NCBI RefSeq assembly: GCF_014712675.1
Contig: NZ_JACXSI010000012.1
Location: 151,265 to 215,264 of the forward strand
Reading direction: 5' to 3'
DNA length: 64,000 nt
From: Peribacillus faecalis
GTDB lineage: Bacteria; Bacillota; Bacilli; Bacillales; DSM-1321
Notes under the pieces: model-generated
The model's database searches: none
Seen by the model: only the letters and a program-made list of their open reading frames with translations
What the model was told of the DNA's origin: nothing
Made by a program: the position numbers and the translations under genes
In this document: positions 27,481-37,206 of the stretch, piece by piece
Layout of the letters: every line of letters begins with the position of its first letter
Numbering within the stretch: the first letter of the stretch is position 1

Positions 27481-28029
27481 TTATTCATTATACTTCATCA
27501 CTTTCATTTGAGAAGGTCCTTTTTGCAAAGCTTCCTCTAAATGGGTTTTTCCAACTTCAAAAATCTTTTCCATATCCATTTCAGCACTTACAGTTTCAAT
27601 AATGCATCCTGACAAATACAAGCAAATATTTGCATTCTGACCATCCGAGATCAAGGGAGTATTTTGAAACAGGTTCTCTAAAAATAATACCGCCTCTTGA
27701 ATCGTTGATTTCGGAACCAACAATACCCATATATGCTTTGTCGGCAGGCGAAATATTAAATTAGAACTTCCTTTTTCCTGTACCAGATATTTATGCATCT
27801 CCATCAAACCATCCTTCATCACATCGACCCCATATCGGTGGACGAGCTCATCAAAAGCATGAATAGAAACTAAAATAAATGTAAACGGTACATTCGATTG
27901 TTTATAACTAATTTGCATAAAGTGATAATATTTCCGTAATTGCTCTGCTTCCCGCAATAATTCCAGGTCGATCAAATCCTGCTCCCAATCGTCCCTGGGA
28001 AGTAGCCTACTTTTTTCAAACACGTACAT
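27481..28029 (-). CDS. degenerate stand-alone GGDEF-like protein
   Basis: 182 aa. The fold pattern is that of a diguanylate cyclase domain from about residue 45, but the signature R-x-GGDEF is replaced by RLPTKHI (94-100), so catalysis and the usual metal ligands are lost. No sensor or membrane part. It probably binds nucleotide or a protein partner; placed just before the hybrid kinase, it may modulate it. GGDEF ancestry is inferred from pattern and should be tested by a profile search. Confidence 0.55.
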   Translation of the reverse strand: MYVFEKSRLLPRDDWEQDLIDLELLREAEQLRKYYHFMQISYKQSNVPFTFILVSIHAFDELVHRYGVDVMKDGLMEMHKYLVQEKGSSNLIFRLPTKHIWVLLVPKSTIQEAVLFLENLFQNTPLISDGQNANICLYLSGCIIETVSAEMDMEKIFEVGKTHLEEALQKGPSQMKVMKYNE

Positions 28030-28104
28030 AATCCTCCTTGCCCATATTCAATGTTATAGTCTACTAGCTTGCGCTTACATAATTCTTAAAGAGAAACCGG
28101 CACA

Positions 28105-28150
28105 AAAAAAAGAGCACTTTCAAAGTACAGATCACTTAAAAAATGCTCTT
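28105..28150 (-). terminator. terminator downstream of the small membrane gene
   Basis: AGAGCA / TGCTCT outer stem with an AAGT / ACTT inner pairing, then TTTTTTTT on the minus strand. The sequence between it and 28283 shows nothing else. Confidence 0.65.
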
Positions 28151-28282
28151 CTCTATAAAACGCTAGTTACAGCTGTTTCTAGCTTTTCTTTCACAACATC
28201 ATCTATAAATGACTGTATGTTTTTAGGTAGTATAAACCTTTACTTCTCCATTAATAGACTGTGAGAGAAGCATACAAAACAA

Positions 28283-28447
28283 CTAACTATAAATGACGAT
28301 AAACCCTAAACAAATAATACATACCGCATATAAAAATAGAGCGATTACCTTATTGCTTTTAGGCGAATCCTTTACTCGATATATCGAATAAAAATTATAA
28401 GAAACAATCGAAAATATGATAAAGGTTATAATATTAATTGGATTCAA
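28283..28447 (-). CDS. small two-helix membrane protein, TTG start
   Basis: 54 codons from a TTG preceded by AAGGGGGA at 6 bp. The product begins MNPINIITFIIFSIVSYNFY, has a charged middle (RVKDSPKSNK) and a second hydrophobic helix before the stop. Two membrane helices with a basic loop are predicted. No known family. It has its own strong ribosome site and a downstream terminator, which argues that it is real. Confidence 0.6.
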   Translation of the reverse strand: MNPINIITFIIFSIVSYNFYSIYRVKDSPKSNKVIALFLYAVCIICLGFIVIYS

Positions 28448-28530
28448 CGCAAGTCCCCCTTAATAAACAAACTGCCCATCCTTAGTTGCAACTATATTAC
28501 CATATATAACAATCAATAGGATGAACAAAC

Positions 28531-28566
28531 AAAAACACACCCTCCGCCTAAACGAATAGGTGTGTA
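28531..28566 (-). terminator. terminator of the put operon
   Basis: ACACACC / GGTGTGT hairpin, T-run on the minus strand, 40 bp past the proline dehydrogenase stop. Confidence 0.75.
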
Positions 28567-28605
28567 ACTTCCTAAAATTCTTATAGATACATAGGCTACA
28601 ATGTT

Positions 28606-29520
28606 CTACTTCGAAAAAAATCCTTTCAAGGCAAATGCAACATTTTGCGGTCGTTCCGCGAGACGCCTCATATAATAGCCGAACCAGTCGTCACCAAACG
28701 GCACATATACCCGCATTGTAAAGCCTTCCTCCGCTAACTGTCTCTGCAACTCCGTTCTGAATCCATACAGCATTTGAAACTCGAACTGACTACGTGAGAT
28801 GTTTTGTTCCGCAACGAGCGACTTCACTTTCGCAATAATTTCATGATCATGGGTGGCAATAGCTGTGTAACTCCCACTCAGTAAATGCAGATTAATAATA
28901 TTGATGAAGTTTTCGTCTATTTCTTTTTTATCCTGAAAGGCGACTTCAGCTGATTCCTTATATGCCCCCTTCACGAGGCGAAGCGGAACATCCTCAAAAT
29001 CGATTACGTCCTGCTGTGAGCGATACAAATATGCCTGAATGACGGTACCGACTTGTTGATAAGTCTTGCGGAGCTCCTTTAAAATATCGAGCGTCATTTG
29101 GCAATGGCTGTAATCCTCCATATCAATCGTGACAAATTGATTCGTTTGCTTTGCCGTTTCCATAATCGTCACCATATTTTCGAGACAGAACTGCTCGCTC
29201 AAATCCAAGCCCAATTGAGTCAGCTTCACCGATAATTGGCTCTCTACTCCGCTTTCGGCTATTGCTTCCAACGTCTTCACATTGCAGACTGTAGCTTCAA
29301 TTGCTTCCTTTCTACTGGTGACAAACTCCCCTAAATGGTCCAGCGTGCATATTAGACCTTGTTCATTTAACCGTCGGACTTGCCCCATCGCTTCATCAAT
29401 GGAGGTACCTGCTACTACTTGAGAAGCACCCAATTGAAGGCCCCATCTTTTCGCTGCCTTATTTAACGTTTTATTTTTGGATGCAAACATAAATACATTT
29501 TTAGAAACTTGAGACAGCAT
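28606..29520 (-). CDS. putB: proline dehydrogenase
   Basis: 304 aa from the ATG at 29520 (AGGGGTGG site); a GTG three codons earlier is less well placed. Stand-alone FAD-dependent TIM-barrel enzyme of Gram-positive type. Visible motifs include the RLVKGAYKES segment (about 185) and the C-terminal GDDWFGYYMRRLAERP that binds proline. It oxidises proline to pyrroline-5-carboxylate. It starts about 12 bp after the P5C dehydrogenase stop, so it is second in the operon. Confidence 0.92.
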   Translation of the reverse strand: MLSQVSKNVFMFASKNKTLNKAAKRWGLQLGASQVVAGTSIDEAMGQVRRLNEQGLICTLDHLGEFVTSRKEAIEATVCNVKTLEAIAESGVESQLSVKLTQLGLDLSEQFCLENMVTIMETAKQTNQFVTIDMEDYSHCQMTLDILKELRKTYQQVGTVIQAYLYRSQQDVIDFEDVPLRLVKGAYKESAEVAFQDKKEIDENFINIINLHLLSGSYTAIATHDHEIIAKVKSLVAEQNISRSQFEFQMLYGFRTELQRQLAEEGFTMRVYVPFGDDWFGYYMRRLAERPQNVAFALKGFFSK

Positions 29521-29531
29521 TTTCACCACCC

Positions 29532-31079
29532 CTAGAAAGATTCACTTATAGTTTTAGCTTGCATATGAAGAACTAAATAATCGGGACCGCCTGCCTTGGA
29601 ATCGGTACCGGACATATTAAAACCGCCAAATGGCTGATAACCGACAATTGCCCCTGTACAGCCGCGATTGAAATAAAGATTACCGACATGGAATTCTGCT
29701 TTCGCCCGTTTCATATGCGCGCGATTTTTCGTAATTAAAGCACCTGTCAGCCCGTAATCCGTATTGTTGGCAATCTCCATCATATGGTCAAAATCTTTTG
29801 CCTGGCAGATCGCTAAAACCGGGCCAAAAATTTCTTCCTGCATAAGTCTTGCATTCTCAGCAATGTCCGCAAATATCGTCGGCTCGATGAAATAACCTTC
29901 TTCCTGATTGCCATTGCCTCCGGTAAGCAACTTGCCTTCCTCTTTGCCAATCTCGATATATCTCATAATCTTATTGTAAGAAGCTTGATCAATGACCGGG
30001 CCCATAAATGTTTGCCCATTTTCAGGGTTACCGACAATCAATTCCTTCGTCAAAGTAACTACCCTTGCGACAACCTCTCCGTATACATCTTGATGGATAA
30101 CAGCGCGCGAACCGGCCGAGCATTTTTGTCCGGAATATCCAAAAGCGGATGCGACAATCGATGTTGCTGCCAAGTCTAGATCAGCATCGCAATTTACGAG
30201 AATCGTGTCTTTTCCCCCCATTTCTGCAATTACCCGCTTCAGCCATATTTGCCCGGCTTGAACCTTCGCTGCTTTTTCATAAATACGGCAGCCTACCTCA
30301 CGCGAACCAGTGAAAGAGACGAAGCGTGTTTTCGGATGCTCCACCAAGTAATCTCCAATCTCCGCTCCGCTTCCCGGCAAATAATTAAGTACGCCATCCG
30401 GCAAGCCCGCTTCCTCCATAACTTCCACAAATTTTGCCGCAACAACAGGTGTGCTGTTGGCCGGTTTCAGAATAATCGTATTGCCTGCTACAATCGCTGA
30501 CGCAGCCGTTCCTGACATAATCGCGAGCGGAAAATTAAATGGCGAAATAATAATCCCGACACCGAGCGGAATATACTCATACTGATTTCTTTCTCTATCT
30601 CTGCTCTCTACAGGCACACCTTGGCTCAGCAAGAGCATTTGACGAGCATAGTATTCAAGAAAATCGATTGCTTCTGCCGTATCCGCGTCCGCTTCCTTCC
30701 ACGGCTTACCTGCCTCCTTCACTAAATATCCGGAAAACTCATGCTTGCGGTCACGAATAATGGCCGCTGCACGCAACAAAACAGCTGCACGTTCTTCTGC
30801 ACGTTCTTTTTTCCAGCATTCGAATGCCAACAGTGCCGACCCCATCGCTTGTTTCGCCAATGCTTGGTCGGCTTTCGCTACCTTACCGATAATCTCTCTT
30901 TTGCGGGCCGGATTGACCGATAAAATCATTTGCTCTGTCATAATGCGTTCTCCGCCGATCACAAGCGGATATTGTTTCCCTAACTGGCTGTTCACCAGCT
31001 GTAATGCTTCCTCAAAAGCTGCTTTATTTTCCACTTTTGAAAAATCCGTAAAAGGTTCATGCCGGTATTCTCTCACCAT
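29532..31079 (-). CDS. putC: 1-pyrroline-5-carboxylate dehydrogenase
   Basis: 515 aa, full length (RocA/PutC group). The nucleotide site GSREVG (about 257), catalytic Glu in AEMGGKD (about 287) and catalytic Cys in [12 protein letters not shown] (about 321) are visible. It oxidises glutamate semialdehyde to glutamate with NAD+. First gene of the proline operon, with an AAGGGAG site and a sigma-54 promoter upstream. The symbol putC is used because of linkage to proline dehydrogenase; rocA is the paralogue name. Confidence 0.93.
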   Translation of the reverse strand: MVREYRHEPFTDFSKVENKAAFEEALQLVNSQLGKQYPLVIGGERIMTEQMILSVNPARKREIIGKVAKADQALAKQAMGSALLAFECWKKERAEERAAVLLRAAAIIRDRKHEFSGYLVKEAGKPWKEADADTAEAIDFLEYYARQMLLLSQGVPVESRDRERNQYEYIPLGVGIIISPFNFPLAIMSGTAASAIVAGNTIILKPANSTPVVAAKFVEVMEEAGLPDGVLNYLPGSGAEIGDYLVEHPKTRFVSFTGSREVGCRIYEKAAKVQAGQIWLKRVIAEMGGKDTILVNCDADLDLAATSIVASAFGYSGQKCSAGSRAVIHQDVYGEVVARVVTLTKELIVGNPENGQTFMGPVIDQASYNKIMRYIEIGKEEGKLLTGGNGNQEEGYFIEPTIFADIAENARLMQEEIFGPVLAICQAKDFDHMMEIANNTDYGLTGALITKNRAHMKRAKAEFHVGNLYFNRGCTGAIVGYQPFGGFNMSGTDSKAGGPDYLVLHMQAKTISESF

Positions 31080-31119
31080 AAGCGCTCTCTCCCTTGCATA
31101 AATTCTTGCTTATTACTTC

Positions 31120-31136
31120 TGCAATTTTTATGCCAA
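31120..31136 (-). promoter_or_regulatory. sigma-54 promoter of the put operon
   Basis: Minus strand TTGGCATAAAAATTGCA fits the -24/-12 consensus TGGCAY-N5-TTGCW, about 40 bp upstream of the P5C dehydrogenase ATG. It agrees with the divergent sigma-54 activator gene. Confidence 0.85.
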
Positions 31137-31246
31137 ATGCTCCAATTGTATTCCAAAGCGGTTCATGGTTGATGATGTCTAATTTTATTTACACTCCCGA
31201 ATTGAAATTGTATAATTTTTACAACAAGTTTTTAAGAGGTGATGGA

Positions 31247-32890
31247 ATGAAACATCTGCTGCCGTCACTGGATCAACTGATCGAAACGGACTTTTTAATA
31301 GTTGATCATCGTGACAATCCGCTCATTGATAGCAATCCTGCCATTTTGGTCTTGAAAACAGAGCAGCATTATTTCAGCACTGCCGCTGCTTCCCCTCTAA
31401 ATTGGCAAAAAACAATCGCTATTAATGATGAAAGCGACTGGACCGATGTTATATGTACCGAATGCAAAATCATTCTCTATGAAAACAATCACCGACAAGT
31501 GACAGGCTATATAAAAAGCGCTACTTTAATGCACACACTCTTTTCCTGCTATCATCACTTACTTGCTTATTTTGAGACTACCTTAAAAACAATCGACCTC
31601 GCCCTTACGATCATCGACGACCATGAGAAAGTGGCCGTTTGGACAGATGGAGCCGAACAAATCTTTTCAATTCCAAGAGAGCATATCATCAGCAAGCCAG
31701 CCACCGATTTTTTCAATCCGGAAATGTTGCAGGTGTTAAAAACATTGCGCACTGGTAAATCCGTCATTAAGCATCAGCATCAGCCACGTGAAGATCTATT
31801 CGTTCTGATTAACGCCAATCCGATTATGCTTCAAGACAAAATTATCGGCGCTGTCTCGGCAGAAACCGATATTACCGCCCAAATCAGACTGCTTCAGGAG
31901 CTTTTTCACATGACTAATAAAGTCGAACAGTTGCACATTAACCTCCAACCTAAAGAGGACCCTTTTTTGCGAATTAAAGGAACAAGTAAAGCAATTCAGC
32001 GCTGCAAAGACACAATTCAAAAAATATGCGCAACAAAAGCGACAGTCTTGATTTCAGGAGAAAGCGGCACAGGCAAGGAATTGTTTGCGAGAGCTATTCA
32101 TGATTGCAGCAAGCAACGAAACGAACCGTTTATTGCGATAAATTGCGGGGCAATTCCTCCAAACTTGTTTGAAAGCGAGCTGTTCGGCTATGAGGGTGGA
32201 GCTTTTTCTGGCGCTGACCCTAAGGGCAAAAAAGGTAAGTTTGAACTAGCTGGCAATGGGACTTTATTTTTAGACGAGATTGCGGAAATGCCACTTGATA
32301 TGCAAGTGAAACTGCTGCGTGTTTTGCAGGAAAAGTCGTTTTTCCGTATTGGCGGAACAAAGCTACTTTCAGCAAATTGCCGTATTATTGCCGCCACCAA
32401 TCGTAATTTAGAGGTTATGCTGCAGAAGGAAACATTCAGGGAAGACCTTTATTACCGCCTAAATGTTTTATCTTTGGAAATTCCGCCATTGCGGGACCGA
32501 AAAGAGGATATCTTCGAATTGATTCAATCATTTTTGCATGAATTTTCTCTGCTTCATCAATGTCCAATTCATTCGTTTCCATATGAAGTGCTTCAGACAC
32601 TAATTCAGTATGATTGGCCTGGAAACATTCGCGAGCTTCGCAATATCATTGAGCGCCTCGTCATTTTGGCTTCGGATGGCATCATCCAGCTCGAGCACTT
32701 GCCGGCATCAATCTATCAAACAACACTGCCGGATGCTCCGCTTTCTTTACAGGAGCAAGTTGACCGATATGAGAAAGTCCTACTCCTAGAAGCACTCCGG
32801 CTTGAAAATGGCAATAAAAGTGCCCTAGCCAAACGACTAGGGCTCTCAAGAGCAACTCTTTACAATAAAATGAAACGATTAGGTATTTAA
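31247..32890 (+). CDS. putR: sigma-54-dependent activator of proline catabolism
   Basis: 547 aa from the ATG at 31247, which has AAGAGGTGATGG; the frame extends 51 codons upstream without a site. An N-terminal region with a PAS domain (about 110-215) is followed by an AAA+ domain with Walker A GESGTGKE (271-278), the sigma-54 contact loop as GAFSGA (318-323, Thr to Ser) and Walker B FLDE, then a C-terminal Fis-type HTH (GNKSALAKRLGLSRATLYNK). Divergent from the put genes, which it most likely activates in response to proline. Confidence 0.9.
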   Translation: MKHLLPSLDQLIETDFLIVDHRDNPLIDSNPAILVLKTEQHYFSTAAASPLNWQKTIAINDESDWTDVICTECKIILYENNHRQVTGYIKSATLMHTLFSCYHHLLAYFETTLKTIDLALTIIDDHEKVAVWTDGAEQIFSIPREHIISKPATDFFNPEMLQVLKTLRTGKSVIKHQHQPREDLFVLINANPIMLQDKIIGAVSAETDITAQIRLLQELFHMTNKVEQLHINLQPKEDPFLRIKGTSKAIQRCKDTIQKICATKATVLISGESGTGKELFARAIHDCSKQRNEPFIAINCGAIPPNLFESELFGYEGGAFSGADPKGKKGKFELAGNGTLFLDEIAEMPLDMQVKLLRVLQEKSFFRIGGTKLLSANCRIIAATNRNLEVMLQKETFREDLYYRLNVLSLEIPPLRDRKEDIFELIQSFLHEFSLLHQCPIHSFPYEVLQTLIQYDWPGNIRELRNIIERLVILASDGIIQLEHLPASIYQTTLPDAPLSLQEQVDRYEKVLLLEALRLENGNKSALAKRLGLSRATLYNKMKRLGI

Positions 32891-32894
32891 AGCT

Positions 32895-34055
32895 TCATTG
32901 AATTTCTGTCTCCGGAATTCCTTTCTTCTTCAGACGTTTAGCAACACCATCGCGAATGATTGTGTAAATAACGGCGAAGAGCGGAACAGCGACCATCATG
33001 CCAATAATACCGGATATGCTCGCGCCTACCAATACAGCAAGCAAAACCCACATGCTTGGTAACCCTATTGAGCTTCCGACAACCTTCGGATAAATAAAGT
33101 TTCCTTCAATCCGTTGAAGCACAATAATGAAAACAATGAACCATAGCGCCTGCATCGGATTTTCCATCAGAATAAGAAACGCCCCAATAGTTGTACCGAT
33201 AAAAGCGCCGAACACCGGTATCAGTGCTGTAAACCCAACTAACGAGCCGATTACGAGCGCATGCGGCATTGATAATATTTTCATTCCTATAAAACAAAGC
33301 ACGCCGATAATGATAGCCTCTGTAAATTGTCCCGTAACAAAGCGAGAGAAAATTCGATTTGATATTTGTGAAACATAAACGATGTAATTCACCTTATTGA
33401 TTGGTAAGTATGCATACATCATCTGCTTCACCTGACTGAACAGCTTCTCCTTTTGTAACAAAATGTATATAGCAAAAATAAAGCCGGTTACAATATTGAA
33501 AATTCCTGAGAAAATCGATCCGGTAATATCGATAATCCGTTCAAAAAAGTTACTGCTTTCCATACTGGTGAATTGATTGATCCAACCCATTATTTTTTCC
33601 CAATCAATATTCCATTTGGGCAATTTAATGCCATACGAGCTAAGCCAGACGCTTAACTGGTCATTCCAAATCGTCAGCTGGTGCATATAGCTCGGCATCT
33701 GATCTTTCGCGAGATTATATGTCCTTTTCAGCTCCGGAATGACTTGGAACAATAATATAAACACCGCTCCAATAATGACAGCAATCGTCAGCAGTAAACA
33801 GATCGATCTTCGCGACTTCATCCAAAACCTATATTTCTTTTTGTTCAACGGAGCAAACAAAACATTCTCAATCAACTTCAATAGAACGTTCAAAATAAAG
33901 GCAATAAAGAAGCCAATCAACAATGGAGATATAAGTCCAATTATCACTTTTAGTAAACCCACGACACGACTGATGTCTTGCAAAATCACCAATAAAATAA
34001 TCGAACAAGCAATAATGAATAAAATGCTTTTTATATTATGTTTGTTGAATTCCAT
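32895..34055 (-). CDS. AI-2E family transporter
   Basis: 386 aa, starting at the ATG at 34055 behind GGAGG. Eight or so membrane helices in the order typical of the family (PF01594), including the conserved GSSIGLPSMWVLLAVLVGA stretch near residue 330. Family members export diverse small molecules or act as Na+/H+ antiporters; the substrate here is unknown. Its stop is 4 bp from that of putR, with no room for a separate terminator between the convergent genes. Confidence 0.85.
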   Translation of the reverse strand: MEFNKHNIKSILFIIACSIILLVILQDISRVVGLLKVIIGLISPLLIGFFIAFILNVLLKLIENVLFAPLNKKKYRFWMKSRRSICLLLTIAVIIGAVFILLFQVIPELKRTYNLAKDQMPSYMHQLTIWNDQLSVWLSSYGIKLPKWNIDWEKIMGWINQFTSMESSNFFERIIDITGSIFSGIFNIVTGFIFAIYILLQKEKLFSQVKQMMYAYLPINKVNYIVYVSQISNRIFSRFVTGQFTEAIIIGVLCFIGMKILSMPHALVIGSLVGFTALIPVFGAFIGTTIGAFLILMENPMQALWFIVFIIVLQRIEGNFIYPKVVGSSIGLPSMWVLLAVLVGASISGIIGMMVAVPLFAVIYTIIRDGVAKRLKKKGIPETEIQ

Positions 34056-34188
34056 AGACAAACCTCCAATCAGCTCTCACTTAGAATAACCGCTTATTAA
34101 AAACGTATCACAGAAAAGTTAGCGAGAAACTTTCCCCTCGCGCAAATTCATGAGACTGACAAGAAAGTCACACACTCCAAACAAACTA

Positions 34189-34464
34189 AGAAAAACCGTC
34201 ACCGGTCCTTTTTGGTGAAGCACAGTCCCTCTGCCAAGATGCCAATCGCAGATGATTACCATCATAATTATTTCGCCAATCAAAAAGGAGACATGTGGGA
34301 GGACTAAGACAAACCGAACGAGAAACCCGGTTTTGGTTTCTTGAGCGGGGCAAACAAAAGGAACATCGGCTAAAGGCGCCACGTCCTGTGGCAACGCCGA
34401 TATGACCTACATCCTGTAGGCCTCCGAGCATGGAAGGTGTAAGGTTAGACAGCTATCTAAGTTC
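34189..34464. repeat. dispersed structured repeat, copy D (with inserted hairpins)
   Basis: Hairpin AAAAACCGTCACCGGTCC at the left, CAAAAAGGAGACATGTGGGA and GAGAAACC / GGTTTCTT in the middle, GGTTAGACAGCTATCTAAG at the right. Compared with copy A it has about 90 extra bases, including two similar hairpins GCCACGTCCTGTGGC and CCTACATCCTGTAGG. Confidence 0.75.
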
Positions 34465-34514
34465 AAAAATATATACTTTCTTTATCTCTGAGCAAAGGTG
34501 ATGTAGTGCTTTAT

Positions 34515-34690
34515 TGGGGATGGCGTTATCTTTATTGAGCGCAGCTATCCCCGACCGCACTATTTTTCTAGCGGCGACGCTAACCTCTTCCGACCGCGCT
34601 ATCTTTTCGTTCACCGCGCTATCTTCTTCTCGGATGACGCTATCCGTATAGCCAACGAGCTATTCCTTATGTGACCGCGCAATAAGTTCT
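34515..34690. repeat. degenerate direct repeats around CCGCGCTATC
   Basis: About eight imperfect units of roughly 20-22 bp sharing GACCGCGCTATC or GACGCTATCC. GC-rich core, T/C-rich spacer. No ORF fits it. Confidence 0.7.
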
Positions 34691-34825
34691 CTAAAAAACT
34701 GTGTAACTAGCAGAAATCAAGTAACTTCCATGTAAAATCCCCTAAAGTGGCTGGCTTTTCGTAAAATAATTGGGTCTTCCGCTTCTTTTGATGAACAAAA
34801 TGCCGGTTTTCGATTGCGGGTAGAT

Positions 34826-34905
34826 ATCTTGAGAGCGGTCGCGTAGGATTTGAGAGTCGTCGTGCGAATTTTGAGAGCGGTCACGCGATTCTTAGACTCG
34901 GAGTT
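34826..34905. repeat. three imperfect TTGAGAGCGGTCGCG repeats
   Basis: Units start near 34829, 34851 and 34873, about 22 bp apart. The core GAGAGCGGTC is the reverse complement of the GACCGC part of the repeats at 34515-34690, so the two blocks face each other. Confidence 0.65.
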
Positions 34906-34923
34906 AGGGGCAGGCTCGCTACA

Positions 34924-34958
34924 AAAAAGCAAGGCTGCCCAAAGAGGACAGCCTTGCA
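34924..34958 (-). terminator. terminator of the methyltransferase gene
   Basis: GCAAGGCTG / CAGCCTTGC hairpin followed on the minus strand by TTTTTTG. Confidence 0.85.
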
Positions 34959-34962
34959 CATA

Positions 34963-35571
34963 TTAATACGACAACTTATAAATCATAAACCGTTCATTCG
35001 GATTTTTAGGATAAGCATCAGTCAGCTCTATTTCTTGCACCAGTTCAAATGGCGTTTGATGCTCAAGATAATACATGTATTCATCCGAAATATAATAAAA
35101 TACAAGCTCGACATCTCGGGGATGTTGTTCACAAGAAAGTAAAATGTGACTGACAATCTTCATAAAGATTTGCACAGAAAACGGATTAAAGAAATAAAAA
35201 ACGTTATCTTGCGACTTAATTTCATATTCCTCTGCTAAACAGCACTGAAAAGCAAACTGCTCCTCACTGCCCCTCATTTTCCGGCAATAACTCTCCCGAT
35301 TGTCCATCGCTAGCTCATAAAATACTTCATTCATCTCCACACCTGTTACTGTCGCCTTAAATAAATGATGAATAAAAAAATTTAAGCGCCCTTTTCCGCA
35401 ACCGAAGTCGACAATATGATCACTGCTTTTTAACGTATAATGTGAAAACAAATGCTGCAGAGCACTGTAGGGGGTCGGCTCATAACGATGATAGTGATAA
35501 GATTTATTAAAACCAGCTTGCTCGCCAACAGTGACGATATTCAATAAGTCATCATATTGTTGTTCTTTCAT
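34963..35571 (-). CDS. class I SAM-dependent methyltransferase
   Basis: 202 aa. Motif I is VDFGCGKGRLNFF (about 53-65), followed by an acidic strand end (VTGVEMNE) typical of the Rossmann methyltransferase fold; the YFFNPFS segment (about 127) sits where motif IV should be. Substrate unknown. Single gene between a terminator and a divergent sensor kinase. Confidence 0.75.
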   Translation of the reverse strand: MKEQQYDDLLNIVTVGEQAGFNKSYHYHRYEPTPYSALQHLFSHYTLKSSDHIVDFGCGKGRLNFFIHHLFKATVTGVEMNEVFYELAMDNRESYCRKMRGSEEQFAFQCCLAEEYEIKSQDNVFYFFNPFSVQIFMKIVSHILLSCEQHPRDVELVFYYISDEYMYYLEHQTPFELVQEIELTDAYPKNPNERFMIYKLSY

Positions 35572-35678
35572 ATATAGCTCCTATTTCCTAATTCAGTTAT
35601 ATTTCTTATTATTTTACAAATGAATGATTCCATATTACCATATATTAAAATAGCGAATATTCAGAATCTAGGTGTGCC

Positions 35679-36896
35679 ATGTTAAAGAACTATCAATATT
35701 ACCAAAACCAACGCCAAAAGATTTTTATAGGCTTCATGGTTGCCATTCTCTTGATGGCCATTACGGGAGTCTCTGTTACTTCGATTACTTGGCAAAAGAG
35801 TCCTTTACTTCTCTCTTTTCTTATTCTATTAATCACCCTACTTGCCATAACATTAACACTTTTTATTAAGAAAAATAAAGATTTATACAAGACAATATTC
35901 ATTGTACTGTTGACTATTTATTTATACTCGATATTTTGGATTTTCCCGGAGACAGCTGTCATGCTCAGCATGCTTGCAATCGCACCGATTATACCAATTT
36001 TCTTATTTGATAAAAAGGGATTTTTCATTGTCGCTTCCTTTAATATTATTTTCGGTTCTGCATTCATCTATATTATTGCATGTACCAGTTTGAAAGATAT
36101 CTATACATATCTTTCTATGGACACATTCTTAAACATTTACAATTTTATCGCCATACAGGTCATTCTTATATTTGCATTTTTCGCGACTAACAATAAGCTT
36201 AAAACGATTGAAGTGTATCATAAAGAGCTGGAGCAAGCAAAGCAGGAAAACTCAACCAGTCAACTTGCCGCATCTATTGCTCATGAAATAAGAACACCTA
36301 TAACAGTTGTTAAAGGATTTGCACAGCTATTGGAAGAGGATACAAACCTTAACCATGAAAAGAAAGCATATGTTAAATTGATTCTTAACGAATTGAATTA
36401 TACAGAGCTTATTATTACAGATTATCTCTCTCTAGCTAAACCGCAATCTGCCAAAATACAGAAAATAGAATTAAATACAGAAATAAAAAAAGTAGCCGAT
36501 CTTCTTCTCAATTATGCTCAGCAGCAGCAAATCGCTATCAGTCTATCGTTGAAGGACGATATGTATGTGAGAATCGACCCTATCGAATTAAAGCAAGTCC
36601 TTGTTAATATCATCAAAAATGGAATCGAATCAATGAAAGCCAATAATACTATTGAAATTTATACATGTCAGATTGGTAATATAGCAAGAATCAGCATATC
36701 CGACCATGGTCTCGGCATGACGCAGGAACAAATCGAACAGCTCGGTACACCCTTCTATTCTCTAAAGGACCGTGGAACAGGAATTGGATTAACCATTTGT
36801 TATCATATTGTCCATAAATATAAAGGGGAAATAGAGGTAACAAGCCAATTAGGTGTCGGAACGACCTTCAACATCTATTTACCATTGCACGATTGA
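35679..36896 (+). CDS. orphan membrane sensor histidine kinase
   Basis: 405 aa. Six hydrophobic helices (about 15-180), then HisKA with phospho-His in SIAHEIRTPIT (about 200-210) and a HATPase domain with N box NIIKNGIES, G1 DHGLGM and G2 GTGIGL. No receiver gene lies next to it. The architecture resembles KinB/KinD-type sporulation kinases and other orphan Bacillus kinases, so feeding a phosphorelay is possible but unproven. The ribosome site (AGGTG) is weak. Confidence 0.82.
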   Translation: MLKNYQYYQNQRQKIFIGFMVAILLMAITGVSVTSITWQKSPLLLSFLILLITLLAITLTLFIKKNKDLYKTIFIVLLTIYLYSIFWIFPETAVMLSMLAIAPIIPIFLFDKKGFFIVASFNIIFGSAFIYIIACTSLKDIYTYLSMDTFLNIYNFIAIQVILIFAFFATNNKLKTIEVYHKELEQAKQENSTSQLAASIAHEIRTPITVVKGFAQLLEEDTNLNHEKKAYVKLILNELNYTELIITDYLSLAKPQSAKIQKIELNTEIKKVADLLLNYAQQQQIAISLSLKDDMYVRIDPIELKQVLVNIIKNGIESMKANNTIEIYTCQIGNIARISISDHGLGMTQEQIEQLGTPFYSLKDRGTGIGLTICYHIVHKYKGEIEVTSQLGVGTTFNIYLPLHD

Positions 36897-36964
36897 TAAG
36901 TATAACCGACCTCGTGAAAGATAATAGGTTCGGATAAGGACTTAAAAACTAATTAACATATCAA

Positions 36965-37005
36965 TTAAAGGTTCAAATCAGATATGATTCGAACCTTTAA
37001 CTTTT
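36965..37005 (+). terminator. terminator of the sensor kinase
   Basis: TTAAAGGTTC / GAACCTTTAA with inner ATCA / GATT pairing, followed by CTTTTCTT. The 200 bp from here to the next gene hold no supported feature. Confidence 0.75.
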
Positions 37006-37206
37006 CTTGACTTCATGTATTCTCGGTGCCGCTGACATTAATGATGGGGTCTATTGATATTACAGTCGGATCTTATAGAGGATCGGAAAAAGTCGTCTGC
37101 AAATGTTTATTGTATCCGTATTATTATTTATAGCTAATATGTTGTTGATTTTCTTCGTTTCAATGGTTTAAGGTTTATTCGCGATTAACAAAAAGGGGCA
37201 AAGAAG

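Noticed and set aside
34119-34431. Overlapping frames of 81-91 codons on the minus strand
   Set aside because: They fall inside dispersed repeat copy D and depend on its palindromes; not genes.
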